DNA of 35,888 nucleotides from Bacillus sp. (in: firmicutes) (GTDB lineage Bacteria; Bacillota; Bacilli; Bacillales; Cytobacillaceae): assembly GCA_031179905.1 (NCBI GenBank), contig JAPSHL010000011.1, positions 1 to 35,888 of the forward strand, in the 5' to 3' direction. The position numbers and the translations under genes were made by a program. The notes below the pieces were generated by a model. The model did not search any database. It was not told the DNA's origin and was given only the letters and a program-made list of their open reading frames with translations. Within the stretch, counting starts at the first letter, position 1; the number at the start of each line of letters is the position of its first letter. Positions 1 through 8,630 of this stretch are shown here, piece by piece.

Positions 1-1
1 G

Positions 2-625
2 ATGGAATGGTTGTCAGGAACAAGAGCAAAGTTTTTAGTTGTATCTCCTCAGGAACATGATTTTTTAACAGGAGTAATCAGCCATCTGCCCCATATTGTT
101 GCAGCGTCCCTTGTTCATCAGGCAGATGCAGCCAGCAAATCAAATGAGCTTGTTACTAGGCTTGCTGCAGGCGGATTTAGGGATATTACAAGAATTGCTT
201 CAAGCAGCCCAGCGATGTGGAGGGATATACTCTTGCATAATAAAGCAGTGCTACTTGATCTACTTGACAGCTGGATCCAGGAGATGGAGAAAGTCAGTTC
301 CTTAATAAAGGCAGAAGAGTCTGGCGAGATATTTGATTATTTTCAGAAAGCAAAAAATGTCAGAGATGAACTTCCGCAAAATCAGAAGGGTGCCATTCCT
401 GCATTCTATGATCTCTATGTAGATGTACCTGACTATCCAGGGATTATTTCTGAGGTGACTGGTTTTCTGGCAAAGGAAAATATCAGCATTACAAATATAC
501 GTATTGTGGAGACTAGGGAAGAGATTTATGGTGTGCTAGTAATAAGTTTTCAAACAGAAGAGGATCGGACAAGGGCGCAGGCATGTATTGCTGCTTATTC
601 CAACTACGATACCTCAATCGGTTAA
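2..625 (+). CDS. tyrA: Prephenate dehydrogenase, C-terminal part (5' end outside window)
   Basis: This is the last 207 codons of TyrA, which oxidatively decarboxylates prephenate to 4-hydroxyphenylpyruvate in tyrosine synthesis. The visible part holds the helical dimerisation region (HIVAASLVHQ near residue 30, counted from base 2) and then an ACT regulatory domain at about residues 136-205 (FYDLYVDVPDYPGIISEVTGFL), the usual site of tyrosine feedback in this family. The B. subtilis protein is about 370 residues, so the NAD-binding Rossmann half lies upstream of the window; the ATG at base 2 is an internal codon, not a start. aroA follows 27 bases downstream on the same strand, as in the B. 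subtilis aromatic operon. The identification rests on the ACT domain plus context. Confidence 0.93.
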   Translation: MEWLSGTRAKFLVVSPQEHDFLTGVISHLPHIVAASLVHQADAASKSNELVTRLAAGGFRDITRIASSSPAMWRDILLHNKAVLLDLLDSWIQEMEKVSSLIKAEESGEIFDYFQKAKNVRDELPQNQKGAIPAFYDLYVDVPDYPGIISEVTGFLAKENISITNIRIVETREEIYGVLVISFQTEEDRTRAQACIAAYSNYDTSIG

Positions 626-652
626 AGAATTGTATGGATTAAGGTGATAAAA

Positions 653-1942
653 ATGGATCGAAAACAGTTGAAGCAAGTACCAGGACCACTTGCAGGGGAA
701 ATTGCGATACCGGGAGATAAGTCTATCTCCCACCGCTCTGTTATGTTCGGTGCAATTGCAGAGGGAAAGACTACCGTTACAAATTTCTTAATGGGAGAAG
801 ATTGTTTAAGTACAATTTCTTGCTTTATGAAGCTGGGTGTAAACATACAGCATGATAATGAGAAGGTTATAATTGAAGGCAGTGGACTTGATGGTTTGCA
901 GGAGCCTAAAGAATTGCTTGATGTTGGAAATTCTGGCACGACTATCAGATTGATGTCGGGAATACTTGCTGGCAGGGATTTTCACAGCACATTGGCAGGA
1001 GACAGCTCGATTGGCAAACGTCCGATGACAAGAGTTGTCGGACCGCTTAAAAAAATGGGTGCAAAAATCGATGGAAGAAGCAACGGAGAATTTACGCCAC
1101 TTTCCATCCGCGGTCAAAGATTAAAGGCAATATCTTATGAACTCCCTGTGGCAAGTGCCCAAGTGAAGTCCTCCATTCTGTTTGCAGGTCTTCAGGCTGA
1201 AGGCACAACAACAGTTGTGGAGCCGGTGTCAACAAGAGATCATACGGAAAGAATGATTAAAGCTTTTGGCGGAGATATTCGTGTGGAAGGAAAAAATATT
1301 CAGGTTAAAGGTGGACAAAAGCTCGTTGCAGCAGATATCCATGTGCCTGGCGATATTTCTTCAGCAGCTTTTTTCCTTGTAGCAGCAAGCATTGTTCCAG
1401 GCAGTTATGTAACATTAACGAATGTCGGTTTAAACCCAACAAGAACTGGAATTATGGATGTTCTTGAAAAAATGGGTGCTGTTGTTACCATCAAGAATGC
1501 TAAGGATGAGTTTGAACCGTCTGGTGACCTTCTAATTGAGGCTTCTTCTTTAAAGGGCACAACAATTGAAGGAGATATCATCCCGAGATTGATTGATGAG
1601 ATTCCGATTATTGCATTGCTGGCAACACAGGCAGAAGGAACAACTGTCATTAAAGATGCAGAAGAACTGAAAGTGAAGGAAACAAACCGTATTGATACAG
1701 TTGTAAATGAATTGAAAAAGCTTGGTGCCGATATTGAAGCAACAGAAGACGGTATGATCATCAGGGGAGGTGCACCTCTTAAAGGTAATACAGTAAACAG
1801 CCACGGCGATCACCGTATCGGCATGATGCTTGCAGTTGCATCATTAGTTGCAGAAGGTGATATTATCCTGGAAAACGCCGAAGCAATTTCCGTTTCATAC
1901 CCTTCCTTCTTCGAACATATGGAGAGCTTGACCGCAAAATAG
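653..1942 (+). CDS. aroA: 5-enolpyruvylshikimate-3-phosphate synthase
   Basis: AroA (called AroE in B. subtilis) joins shikimate-3-phosphate and phosphoenolpyruvate, the sixth shikimate-pathway step. The 429-residue product has the usual family length. Near the N terminus GDKSISHR (residues 21-28) holds the substrate-binding Lys-Ser, and GNSGTTIR (92-99) is the PEP/glyphosate-binding loop in the form typical of Firmicutes enzymes. The C-terminal half carries the conserved ETNRID and GDHRIGM segments. I chose the ATG at 653 rather than the in-frame GTG at 644, because that GTG is part of the AAGGTG Shine-Dalgarno, which sits 6 bases before 653. It follows tyrA and ends at a strong terminator, so the aromatic operon appears to end here. 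Confidence 0.97.
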   Translation: MDRKQLKQVPGPLAGEIAIPGDKSISHRSVMFGAIAEGKTTVTNFLMGEDCLSTISCFMKLGVNIQHDNEKVIIEGSGLDGLQEPKELLDVGNSGTTIRLMSGILAGRDFHSTLAGDSSIGKRPMTRVVGPLKKMGAKIDGRSNGEFTPLSIRGQRLKAISYELPVASAQVKSSILFAGLQAEGTTTVVEPVSTRDHTERMIKAFGGDIRVEGKNIQVKGGQKLVAADIHVPGDISSAAFFLVAASIVPGSYVTLTNVGLNPTRTGIMDVLEKMGAVVTIKNAKDEFEPSGDLLIEASSLKGTTIEGDIIPRLIDEIPIIALLATQAEGTTVIKDAEELKVKETNRIDTVVNELKKLGADIEATEDGMIIRGGAPLKGNTVNSHGDHRIGMMLAVASLVAEGDIILENAEAISVSYPSFFEHMESLTAK

Positions 1943-1959
1943 TGAATAGTAGCTTGGGG

Positions 1960-1990
1960 AAAAGAGGTGTCATAAAAAACACCTCTTTTT
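1960..1990 (+). terminator. Rho-independent terminator after aroA
   Basis: An 11-bp perfect stem, 1960-1970 against 1979-1989 (AGAGGTGT/ACACCTCT core), has an 8-base loop and runs into T residues. It starts 18 bases after the aroA stop and separates the aromatic genes from the following gene. Confidence 0.9.
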
Positions 1991-2061
1991 CTATTTTTAT
2001 AATCAGTCATAAAATCACTTAATTTATCATAGCTTGTCTTAAAAAGCTTGGTGGTGGGTAA

Positions 2062-2964
2062 ATGGCATATATTATTGAAAATGTAAGCATTTTAAAAAAT
2101 CGGTCACTAAAGAAGACTTCCCTGCACATCGAAGACAACAGGATTAATGCACTTAAAGATCGGTTCTCGAAGGAGCGCAGTATTAGGATGGACGGAAATC
2201 CGTATATCATTACTCCAACGCCCATTATTTACGATAACGAAGTGACTAGGCTAAACCCCAAACAGCAAAAGGACCATATTCAAGGCATTATAAAAAAAGG
2301 CTGCACCATGTTCCTTGCTGCATGTCATGTGAATAAGGAAAGAGAGCTTTCATACGAATTGAGAAAGACGAAGAATATGCTGTTGAATTGTGCCGTCGAT
2401 TATGTTATATGTATTAAAATACCCCTTAAGATCCTAACAGTAAGCCTGATAAGGTCTTGTAAAAAAGAAAGGATTCCTGCCGTTTTCGTAGAAATTAACA
2501 ATCATGCAGATTTATATAAAGTACCATGGGGATGGATTAAAGAAGCTGCCTTTCCATTTAATTGTCCGCTGATCCCCCAATTTTCGATCGAGGATGAAGA
2601 AGAACGAAAAAAAGCACAGGAAGTTTGGACAGCAATTATGAAAGATGCCAATATTTCTTCCATCAAGAAAGAATTGATGGAAAAGAAAGTCATTCCATAT
2701 GAGGCACTTATTAAGATTGGGATTTATCCGTTTAAAGGGAATATTTATCAAGGTGGAGAAGTAACTTATAATCTTTATGAAAAAAGCCGCTCAATCATAA
2801 ATATTGATGAAACGGAATTATTTCATTATCATTATAATAGGATACTTGCAACCTACCATAAAGGCGTATGCATTCGGGCTGGGGAGAAAGTGTTCTACCA
2901 ACCTGGATTTGGTGAACAGATGGAAATAAAAGTACCTTCCTTCTTTAGCGCAGGAGGAGTTTAG
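2062..2964 (+). CDS. Unrecognised protein, possibly a degenerate amidohydrolase-fold protein
   Basis: A 300-residue protein I cannot assign to a named family. Its outline resembles a metal-dependent amidohydrolase of the NagA/dihydroorotase type. It starts with a beta-rich segment like the small N-terminal domain (IIENVSILKNRSL...LHIEDNRINAL). Next comes YIITPTPIIYDNEV, where active relatives have TPGxIDxHxH, then a GCTMFLAACHV segment like the GVTTFLPT strand. The C terminus (GVCIRAGEKVFYQPGFGEQMEIKV) looks like the returning beta domain. The His-x-His metal pair is absent and no other obvious metal site is seen, so if the fold is right it is probably not a hydrolase. The start at 2062 follows GGTGGTGGG. 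It has no counterpart between aroE and ypiA in B. subtilis, and ypiA begins 12 bases after it, so the two are probably co-transcribed. The fold assignment is an inference. Confidence 0.6.
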   Translation: MAYIIENVSILKNRSLKKTSLHIEDNRINALKDRFSKERSIRMDGNPYIITPTPIIYDNEVTRLNPKQQKDHIQGIIKKGCTMFLAACHVNKERELSYELRKTKNMLLNCAVDYVICIKIPLKILTVSLIRSCKKERIPAVFVEINNHADLYKVPWGWIKEAAFPFNCPLIPQFSIEDEEERKKAQEVWTAIMKDANISSIKKELMEKKVIPYEALIKIGIYPFKGNIYQGGEVTYNLYEKSRSIINIDETELFHYHYNRILATYHKGVCIRAGEKVFYQPGFGEQMEIKVPSFFSAGGV

Positions 2965-2976
2965 AAAGGATATAAA

Positions 2977-4239
2977 ATGGAACGAGTAAACGAAATACTG
3001 ACTTTATTAGAGAACGGTCAACAAGCAAAAGCTTTATCATATTATGAGGAGATACTCAGTCAAGGTTCGAATGAAGAAAGATTTGTATTGGGGGAGGAGT
3101 TGTTACAGCTAGGATTTCTTGAAGAAGCAAAGTCTTTATTCAAGATTTTGCTGGAAGCATATCCAGAGGAAGGCGAATTATTAGTATTGCTTGCTGAAAC
3201 CGAAATGGAAATCGGCAATGAAGAAGAAGCAATTTCTCAGCTGGAAAAAATCCATTCTGAAGATGCAAGTTATCCTCAGAGCCTTCTGCTATTAGCAGAT
3301 CTATACCAGATGGACGGGCTTTATGAAGTGAGTGAACAAAAGCTGCTCCAAGCGAAAAGAATTCTACCAAATGAAGTTATTATCGATTTTGCATTAGGAG
3401 AGCTTTACTCCGAACAAGGAAGAATTGCCGATGCAATAAACGCATATAAAACAGTAGTTCCAGAACAAACAACTGTCGGCGGGGTAAATGTTAATGGTAG
3501 AATTGCTGACAACATGAGTGCAGGCGGCGCATTTGAGGAAGCAATTCAATATTATGAACTTGCTTTAGAGGAAAAGATTGAAATTAACACGTTGTTTAAT
3601 TTAGCGCTGACAGCATTGCAGGCAGGACAGCTTACCATTGCAATCAATCGTTTTGAAGAAGTGAAGACACTTGATCCTTCCTTCCATTCTTTATATTTAT
3701 ATTTAGCAAGAAGCTACGAACAAGAGGAAATGATTCAAGAAGCATTTGAGACAGTTAAAGAAGGGCTAAAGCATGATGAATTCAATAAGGAGCTATACCT
3801 GCTTGGTGGAAAGCTGGCGTTGAAACTAGGAGACGAAGCTTCAGCTGAAAAGCATTTCAGAGAAGCATTGGCTATTGATCCAGAATTCGCAGAAAGCGTA
3901 CTGCTTTTGAATAAGCTGTTTTTGACGCAAGATCGTTTCGAGGATATCATCGAGTTAGTTGAACTTATGGATTCACAAGATATTGAGGAGCCTCAGCTGT
4001 TGTGGGACGGAGCAAAAGCGCTTCAAGGAATAGAAAATTATTCAGAGGCATTAAACAAATACCAAGAAGCATATACTTTCTTTAAAGAACTCCCAGACTT
4101 TTTATACGATTATGGTTATTTTCTTTTGGAAGAAGGAAAAAGACAGGAAGCTGCAGAAGTGTTTAATAGCCTTTTAGAAAAAGACCCGAGCAATGAAGAG
4201 TTTATTGAAATCGTCCAGCGTTTAACAAGCGGCGAATAA
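2977..4239 (+). CDS. ypiA: Tetratricopeptide repeat protein YpiA
   Basis: A 420-residue soluble protein made almost entirely of TPR helix pairs. Repeats are visible at roughly 17-35-residue spacing, for example AISQLEKIHSEDASYPQ, AINAYKTVVPEQ, AIQYYELALEEK, AINRFEEVKTLDP and AEKHFREALAIDPEF, with the usual small residues and Pro at repeat ends. Length and position match B. subtilis YpiA (about 423 residues), encoded after aroE and before ypiB. TPR proteins act as protein-interaction scaffolds and no enzymatic motif is seen. The start is supported by GAAAGG 6 bases upstream. It lies 12 bases after the preceding unrecognised gene and 90 bases before ypiB. The partner is not shown by the sequence; ypiB, its constant neighbour, is the obvious candidate. 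Confidence 0.9.
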   Translation: MERVNEILTLLENGQQAKALSYYEEILSQGSNEERFVLGEELLQLGFLEEAKSLFKILLEAYPEEGELLVLLAETEMEIGNEEEAISQLEKIHSEDASYPQSLLLLADLYQMDGLYEVSEQKLLQAKRILPNEVIIDFALGELYSEQGRIADAINAYKTVVPEQTTVGGVNVNGRIADNMSAGGAFEEAIQYYELALEEKIEINTLFNLALTALQAGQLTIAINRFEEVKTLDPSFHSLYLYLARSYEQEEMIQEAFETVKEGLKHDEFNKELYLLGGKLALKLGDEASAEKHFREALAIDPEFAESVLLLNKLFLTQDRFEDIIELVELMDSQDIEEPQLLWDGAKALQGIENYSEALNKYQEAYTFFKELPDFLYDYGYFLLEEGKRQEAAEVFNSLLEKDPSNEEFIEIVQRLTSGE

Positions 4240-4329
4240 GGGCGAAAAACCTATCGTCTTTATTGACTGGAAAAAGGATTAAGGTGTTTAAACTAAAAAC
4301 TTGGTTGAAAGCAGAGGAGGGAAACAAAC

Positions 4330-4878
4330 ATGAAAACCCCTGTATCTGTCAACGAAAAAAAAGACTTCATTCGTTGGTTTTTGAATCACTATCAATTGAA
4401 AAGAAGAGAATGTGTTTGGATTTTGAATTATCTGATGAGCCATGATCAGCTCATGGAAAAAGTGCATTTCGTCGAAAATGCTGAAAAGTGCCCGAGGGGC
4501 TTAGTGATGTCTACACATTGTGTTGACGAAGTCCCGTTTCGCTTTTATAAAGAAAATGTCATGACGACAGATGCAGAAAAATCCTTTCATGATATTCGCT
4601 TAAACAGAGATGAAGACATCTATATCCAACTGAATTTTTATGCTTCAAACAAGGCGCATCAGTATGCGGCTGTGCTAGTAGAAAATCCTTTTATGCCAAA
4701 ACATTTGGAAATCAGTGAGAAGGATCGGTTTATTGCAGAACAATTCCTCGTTACGAGCATTGAAAAATTCCAAAAAGAAAAGCTGCTGGAATTGATTGAT
4801 GAGGCGCTTGATAACGGAGATGAAAGTGCGTTCCGCGAGCTTACAAATCGTCTGAAGCAATTGCAAAGTACAGAATAA
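4330..4878 (+). CDS. ypiB: UPF0302/IDEAL-domain protein YpiB (ReoY-like)
   Basis: This 182-residue protein has an N-terminal UPF0302 domain (about 1-130) and a C-terminal IDEAL domain (about 133-178) with the literal signature [14 protein letters not shown] at residues 155-168. B. subtilis YpiB is about 179 residues and sits in the same place after ypiA. From memory, the Listeria homologue encoded beside aroA was named ReoY and affects ClpCP-dependent turnover of MurA, so a role in controlling peptidoglycan synthesis is plausible; that is transfer from the family. A strong ribosome site (GAGGAGGG) lies 7 bases before the ATG. The gene ends at a long terminator, which closes the unit begun at 2062. 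Confidence 0.93.
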   Translation: MKTPVSVNEKKDFIRWFLNHYQLKRRECVWILNYLMSHDQLMEKVHFVENAEKCPRGLVMSTHCVDEVPFRFYKENVMTTDAEKSFHDIRLNRDEDIYIQLNFYASNKAHQYAAVLVENPFMPKHLEISEKDRFIAEQFLVTSIEKFQKEKLLELIDEALDNGDESAFRELTNRLKQLQSTE

Positions 4879-4889
4879 CAATAAAATTT

Positions 4890-4942
4890 AGCGGCATGGC
4901 AAAAAGCAATCTTTATTGGCTTTTTGCCATGCCGCTTTTTTA
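4890..4942 (+). terminator. Strong terminator after ypiB
   Basis: An 18-bp perfect stem, 4890-4907 against 4919-4936, has an 11-base loop and is followed by six T residues. The flanking A/T runs mean it could act in both directions. It stands where B. subtilis has the start of ypiF-qcrABC. Confidence 0.93.
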
Positions 4943-5033
4943 TTTTGCTTCCTAATAATGATGGAGGTAGAATTCCTATTTATGCTATCATAAAGGGAAA
5001 TGAAAATATGTTTGAAAGAGGTGGCTGCCTAAC

Positions 5034-5621
5034 ATGAAATGGGTTCAGCTTATATTAGGAAATCGGTCGTTTATTTGGCTGCTCCTCATCATTAACACAT
5101 TAGGGACAATCTATGGCTATTATTGGTATAGATTTCAGCTGGCTGAGACGCCAAGTATCTTTTTATTATTTGTCCCTGACAGTCCGACTGCCAGCCTGTT
5201 TTTTATGTTTGTATTGATAGCGTTTTTATTAAGGAAAAACACTCCCTTGTTTGAAGCTTTAGCTCTCCTGACACTTTTTAAGTACGGAATATGGGCAGTT
5301 GTTATGAATCTCCTTGTATTTGCAAAAACAGGCCAATTAGAGGTGGAATCAATGATGCTGATTGTTTCACACGGGGCGATGGCAGTCCAAGGACTTTTGT
5401 ATTTACCTTATTATCGGATTAAGTGGCAGCACGCAGCCATTGCTGCAATATGGACATTGCATAATGACGTCATTGACTATGTATTTAACATGATGCCGAA
5501 TTACAGTATTCTCAATCAGTCCATGGACCAAATTGGTTATTTTACATTTTGGCTTAGTATAGTAAGCATTGGTATTTGTTTTTATGCAGCCAAAAGGAAA
5601 ACAGCTCTTTCGATTCTTTAG
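5034..5621 (+). CDS. ypjA: DUF1405 membrane protein YpjA
   Basis: A 195-residue integral membrane protein of the DUF1405/YpjA family, function unknown. About six hydrophobic segments are visible, including FIWLLLIINTLGTIYGYYW, FFMFVLIAFLL, LLTLFKYGIWAVVMNLLV and a last one near YFTFWLSIVSIGICFYA. Conserved polar features include a Trp-Tyr-Arg stretch after the first segment (YYWYRFQL) and HNDVIDY near residue 144. Length and position fit B. subtilis YpjA (about 185 residues), where it follows qcrC; here it follows ypiB directly. The ATG is preceded by GAAAGAGGTGG about 8 bases upstream. The ypjB gene follows after 79 bases. No enzymatic role can be read from it. Confidence 0.88.
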   Translation: MKWVQLILGNRSFIWLLLIINTLGTIYGYYWYRFQLAETPSIFLLFVPDSPTASLFFMFVLIAFLLRKNTPLFEALALLTLFKYGIWAVVMNLLVFAKTGQLEVESMMLIVSHGAMAVQGLLYLPYYRIKWQHAAIAAIWTLHNDVIDYVFNMMPNYSILNQSMDQIGYFTFWLSIVSIGICFYAAKRKTALSIL

Positions 5622-5700
5622 CATACATAGTTTTAAATTTATAGTCTAACCTTGTCCTTCCTAACATACATTTCTAATAGTATATCGGGGAGGGACAAGT

Positions 5701-6495
5701 ATGATGAAGGCTAAATTGGTTGTGTTATTAATATTATTAATCCTGCTTACGCCTATTTCTATATCTGTATATGCAGACCAAGATTCGCCTATAGACGAGT
5801 TAGATACATTATCAGATGAAGCGCTGCAATTGGTTAAGTCAGAAAGATATGATGATGCAAAAAAAATTCTTGATTATTTTTCAAACCAATTCAGTATTGT
5901 AAGGCAGAAAGAGCGTACATTTACGATGGATGAACTGCAGATTCTAACTGGTGCTCGCGATGAAGCAGTCGAGGTGATTTCAAGCCCTTCTGCAGATACG
6001 AACGAACGAATCAACTCTGCAATTAAGTTCAGGCTTGCAGTCGATGCGGTTTCGTCAGGGCAAGAGCCTTTGTGGACACAAATGGAAGACCAAGTAATGG
6101 CATCATATCGAGAAATGAAGGATGCAGCTATTAATAACAACAAAGAGGAGTATGAAGCGAAGCTAAATTCCTTCTTGACGCTGTATCAAATCATCAACCC
6201 CAGCTTAAAGCTGGATGTGACAACAGCGCAATTTCAAAAATTAAATACAATGGTCGATTTTCTCGATACATACCGCTTACAAGTCTACACGAAAAACGAA
6301 ACAAAGGAATTGGACGAGTTAGAATCGGAGCTTCAAGATGTATTTAATCAAGTATATGAAGATGAGGCAGATCCATCCCTTTGGTGGGTAATTATTTCAA
6401 CTGGAAGTATTATTATCCTTACATTATCTTATGTCGGTTGGAGAAAATATTTAGGAGACAAGGAAGAAAAACGAAGAAGACAGAAAAGACCATAA
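5701..6495 (+). CDS. ypjB: Sporulation protein YpjB
   Basis: This 264-residue protein belongs to the Spore_YpjB family, which is limited to endospore formers. It has an N-terminal signal/anchor (about 4-25, LVVLLILLILLTPISISVYA), a long charged alpha-helical extracytoplasmic region (about 30-225), and a C-terminal membrane helix (LWWVIISTGSIIILTLSYVGW, about 227-247) followed by a very basic tail (KEEKRRRQKRP). The layout suggests a protein anchored at both ends with a helical domain outside the membrane. The start has GGGGAGGG 7 bases upstream; a second Met at codon 2 makes 5704 almost as likely. A CATACATT stretch at 5664-5671 resembles a sigma-E -10 box, but no -35 match was found at the right distance. 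Confidence 0.88.
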   Translation: MMKAKLVVLLILLILLTPISISVYADQDSPIDELDTLSDEALQLVKSERYDDAKKILDYFSNQFSIVRQKERTFTMDELQILTGARDEAVEVISSPSADTNERINSAIKFRLAVDAVSSGQEPLWTQMEDQVMASYREMKDAAINNNKEEYEAKLNSFLTLYQIINPSLKLDVTTAQFQKLNTMVDFLDTYRLQVYTKNETKELDELESELQDVFNQVYEDEADPSLWWVIISTGSIIILTLSYVGWRKYLGDKEEKRRRQKRP

Positions 6496-6562
6496 TAATT
6501 GACTTACGATTTTTCCCTGCTTACAATAAAAAATATACTAACGAAGAGATAGGGGGAAAAGC

Positions 6563-7237
6563 ATGTTTATTATATATTTCATCATTATACTCATCATTCC
6601 TCTTTGGGCACAAATGAGAGTAAGAGGAGCGTACAAAAAGTATTCAAAAGTGGCTTCCTCGTCCGCGATGACAGGAAGAGAAGTTGCTAGAAGAATTTTG
6701 GACTCTAATGGATTATATGATGTATCTGTAGAAGAGACGAGAGGAATGCTTTCCGATCACTATGACCCGCGATCAAAGGTCGTCCGGCTCTCGACTAATA
6801 ACTACCATGGTCATTCTGTTGCTGCTGCAGCGATAGCGGCACATGAGGTAGGCCATGCTATTCAGGATCAGCAAGCTTATGCATTCTTGCGTTTCCGCCA
6901 CGCATTAGTTCCAGTTGCCAACATAGGAAGTAATTTTTCATGGATATTGATTTTGATTGGTTTCCTCCTTGGTGCAAGCAATTTTGTTTTATTGGGAATT
7001 ATTTTTATGGCAGCCGCTGTATTGTTTCAATTCGTAACTCTTCCAGTAGAGTTTAATGCCTCTAGCCGAGCGATGGATGAAGTAGTTTCGTTAGGGATTA
7101 TCCGCAATGATGAAGAAAGAGAAACGAAAAAGGTATTAAATGCTGCAGCATTAACGTATGTTGCCGCAGCCGCAGTTGCTGTTCTTGAACTGCTGAGGCT
7201 CATTATGATTTATACAGGAATGCAAAGGAATGAATAG
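6563..7237 (+). CDS. YugP-type membrane zinc metallopeptidase
   Basis: A 224-residue protein of the Zn_peptidase_2 (YugP) family. The zinc motif HEVGH is at residues 94-98 inside AAIAAHEVGHAIQDQ, and a conserved Glu in LPVEFNASSRA (about residue 157) could supply the third ligand. It has an N-terminal membrane segment (about 2-16), two hydrophobic helices after the active site (about 113-150) and another near the C terminus (AALTYVAAAAVAVLELLRLIMI). B. subtilis YugP has nearly the same length, but there it maps elsewhere on the chromosome. Substrates of the family are not established. The ATG follows AGGGGGAAAAGC. It lies 67 bases after ypjB and ends at a terminator that overlaps its stop codon. 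Confidence 0.93.
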   Translation: MFIIYFIIILIIPLWAQMRVRGAYKKYSKVASSSAMTGREVARRILDSNGLYDVSVEETRGMLSDHYDPRSKVVRLSTNNYHGHSVAAAAIAAHEVGHAIQDQQAYAFLRFRHALVPVANIGSNFSWILILIGFLLGASNFVLLGIIFMAAAVLFQFVTLPVEFNASSRAMDEVVSLGIIRNDEERETKKVLNAAALTYVAAAAVAVLELLRLIMIYTGMQRNE

Positions 7238-7266
7238 TCTATGGACAAATCCATAGGCTTTTTTTA
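7236..7266 (+). terminator. Terminator overlapping the end of the zinc-peptidase gene
   Basis: A 10-bp stem with one G-U pair, 7236-7245 against 7250-7259 (CTATGGA/TCCATAG core), has a CAAA loop and is followed by seven T residues. The stem begins inside the TAG stop codon. Confidence 0.85.
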
Positions 7267-7303
7267 TTTCTGAATAAATATTCTGAAAGCTCTTAAATGA
7301 TTA

Positions 7304-7332
7304 TTTCCATAATCGAAAGATAGTTGTATAAT
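7304..7332 (+). promoter_or_regulatory. Probable sigma-A promoter of the MFS gene
   Basis: TTTCCA at 7304-7309 (4 of 6 consensus), a 17-base spacer, and a perfect TATAAT at 7327-7332. It lies between the preceding terminator and the MFS start at 7378, so that gene is probably transcribed on its own. Confidence 0.65.
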
Positions 7333-7377
7333 AATATCTGATTTTCTTAAAACAGCGAAATAGAAAGAAGGGTTAGT

Positions 7378-8601
7378 TTGCAGGCTGAAAGAGCATTACA
7401 TAACACTCAACAAATCACTGTGTATCGGATTCTTTTTGCCATCAGTTTAGGTCACTTTATTAATGATTGCATGCAATCGGTAGTGCCAGCCTTATTTCCG
7501 ATTATAGGTCCGACTATGAAATTGAATTATACAGAAATAGGCTGGATTGCATTTACGCTTAACATCACTTCCTCCCTCATGCAGCCGGTTTTCGGCATAC
7601 TGGCAGATAAAAAGCCTATACCTTACTTTTTGCCGATTGCCATGTTGTCGAGCATGCTCGGAATGCTGGGGCTTGCTTTAGCTCCTAATTTTATTAGTGT
7701 GCTTCTGTCTGTTCTGTTCATTGGATTTGGCTCAGCTATTTTTCACCCAGAAGGCTCGAGAGTAGCCTACATGGCAGCTGGAAACAAAAGAGGGTTGGCA
7801 CAATCTATCTACCAAGTAGGCGGTAATGGCGGCCAGTCACTTGCCCCATTGTTCACTGCATTTATATTTATCGGCACTGGTCAATTCGGCACAATATGGT
7901 TTACCCTTTTAGCTGCAATGGGCATGTGTATCTTGTTCTTTGTATCTAATTGGTATAAACAAGAGCTTGCATTACAGATGCCCGCCGCCAAGAAAAAAAC
8001 GGTCAAAACAGAAAAAAGCGGGTGGAAGAAGGAAATTATCGTGGCCATCTGTTTATTGATCTTTTTAGTGTTTGCCAGATCTTGGTATGGTGCAGGCATC
8101 AATAACTTTTTCCATTTCTATATGATTGAAAAATTTCATAGTTCTATAAAACACGCACAAATTTATGTATTCCTGTTTATGGCAGCAGGTGTAGCTGGTA
8201 CTTTCCTTGGCGGACCACTTGCAGACCGGTATGGTAAACGGACGATTCTGTTGTTTTCTTTAATCGGTTCGGCTCCATTCGCATTACTGCTGCCTTATGT
8301 TCCTCAATGGGGTATAGCACCGCTGCTTGTTATTATCGGTTTCATTCTTCAATCAAGCTTCAGCGTAACGGTTGTATACGCCCAAGAGCTGCTTCCGGGG
8401 ATGATTGGCCTTGTGTCTGGCCTTATTGTCGGGCTTGCATTCGGGATGGGAGCATTAGGAGCTGTTATTTTCGGTGTCATCGGCGATTTATACAGTCTGC
8501 AGACAATAATGGTATTTTGCAGCATGCTTCCACTTTTAGGGATACTGACATACTTGCTGCCGAGTGATGCGCGCATACAAGAAATCCACCAAAAACCATA
8601 A
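7378..8601 (+). CDS. fsr: MFS exporter, fosmidomycin-resistance (Fsr) type
   Basis: A 407-residue major facilitator with about 12 membrane segments, clearly of the Fsr type. Shared features are SLGHFINDCMQSVVPALFP in helix 1, the ITSSLMQPVFGILADKKP motif-A region, and the long signature IFHPEGSRVAYMAAG...GLAQSIYQVGGNGG after helix 4. Relatives export fosmidomycin and probably other small compounds; the real substrate here is unknown. The start is a TTG at 7378, with GAAAGAAGGG 5 bases before it; no nearby ATG fits better. The gene has its own promoter and is flanked by terminators, so it is an independent unit inserted between ypj genes. It is not part of the B. subtilis ypj cluster. Confidence 0.88.
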   Translation: MQAERALHNTQQITVYRILFAISLGHFINDCMQSVVPALFPIIGPTMKLNYTEIGWIAFTLNITSSLMQPVFGILADKKPIPYFLPIAMLSSMLGMLGLALAPNFISVLLSVLFIGFGSAIFHPEGSRVAYMAAGNKRGLAQSIYQVGGNGGQSLAPLFTAFIFIGTGQFGTIWFTLLAAMGMCILFFVSNWYKQELALQMPAAKKKTVKTEKSGWKKEIIVAICLLIFLVFARSWYGAGINNFFHFYMIEKFHSSIKHAQIYVFLFMAAGVAGTFLGGPLADRYGKRTILLFSLIGSAPFALLLPYVPQWGIAPLLVIIGFILQSSFSVTVVYAQELLPGMIGLVSGLIVGLAFGMGALGAVIFGVIGDLYSLQTIMVFCSMLPLLGILTYLLPSDARIQEIHQKP

Positions 8602-8630
8602 AAGCAGGGGATGTCATCCCCCTGCTTTTA
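8599..8630. terminator. Bidirectional terminator between fsr and ypjC
   Basis: A 12-bp perfect stem, 8599-8610 against 8619-8630 (AAAAGCAGGGG/CCCCTGCTTTT), with an 8-base loop. It overlaps the stop codons of both convergent genes and has A and T runs on its sides, so it can serve both strands. Confidence 0.85.

Noticed and set aside
4263..4445. 60-codon frame before and across the ypiB start
   Set aside because: It overlaps ypiB in another frame, lacks a ribosome site, and ypiB has strong family support.
5664..5671. Sigma-E promoter for ypjB
   Set aside because: CATACATT fits the -10, but no ATA-type -35 lies 14-15 bases upstream, so it is not listed as a feature.
8307..8567. 86-codon frame inside fsr
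   Set aside because: An alternate-frame shadow of the MFS gene with no conserved features.
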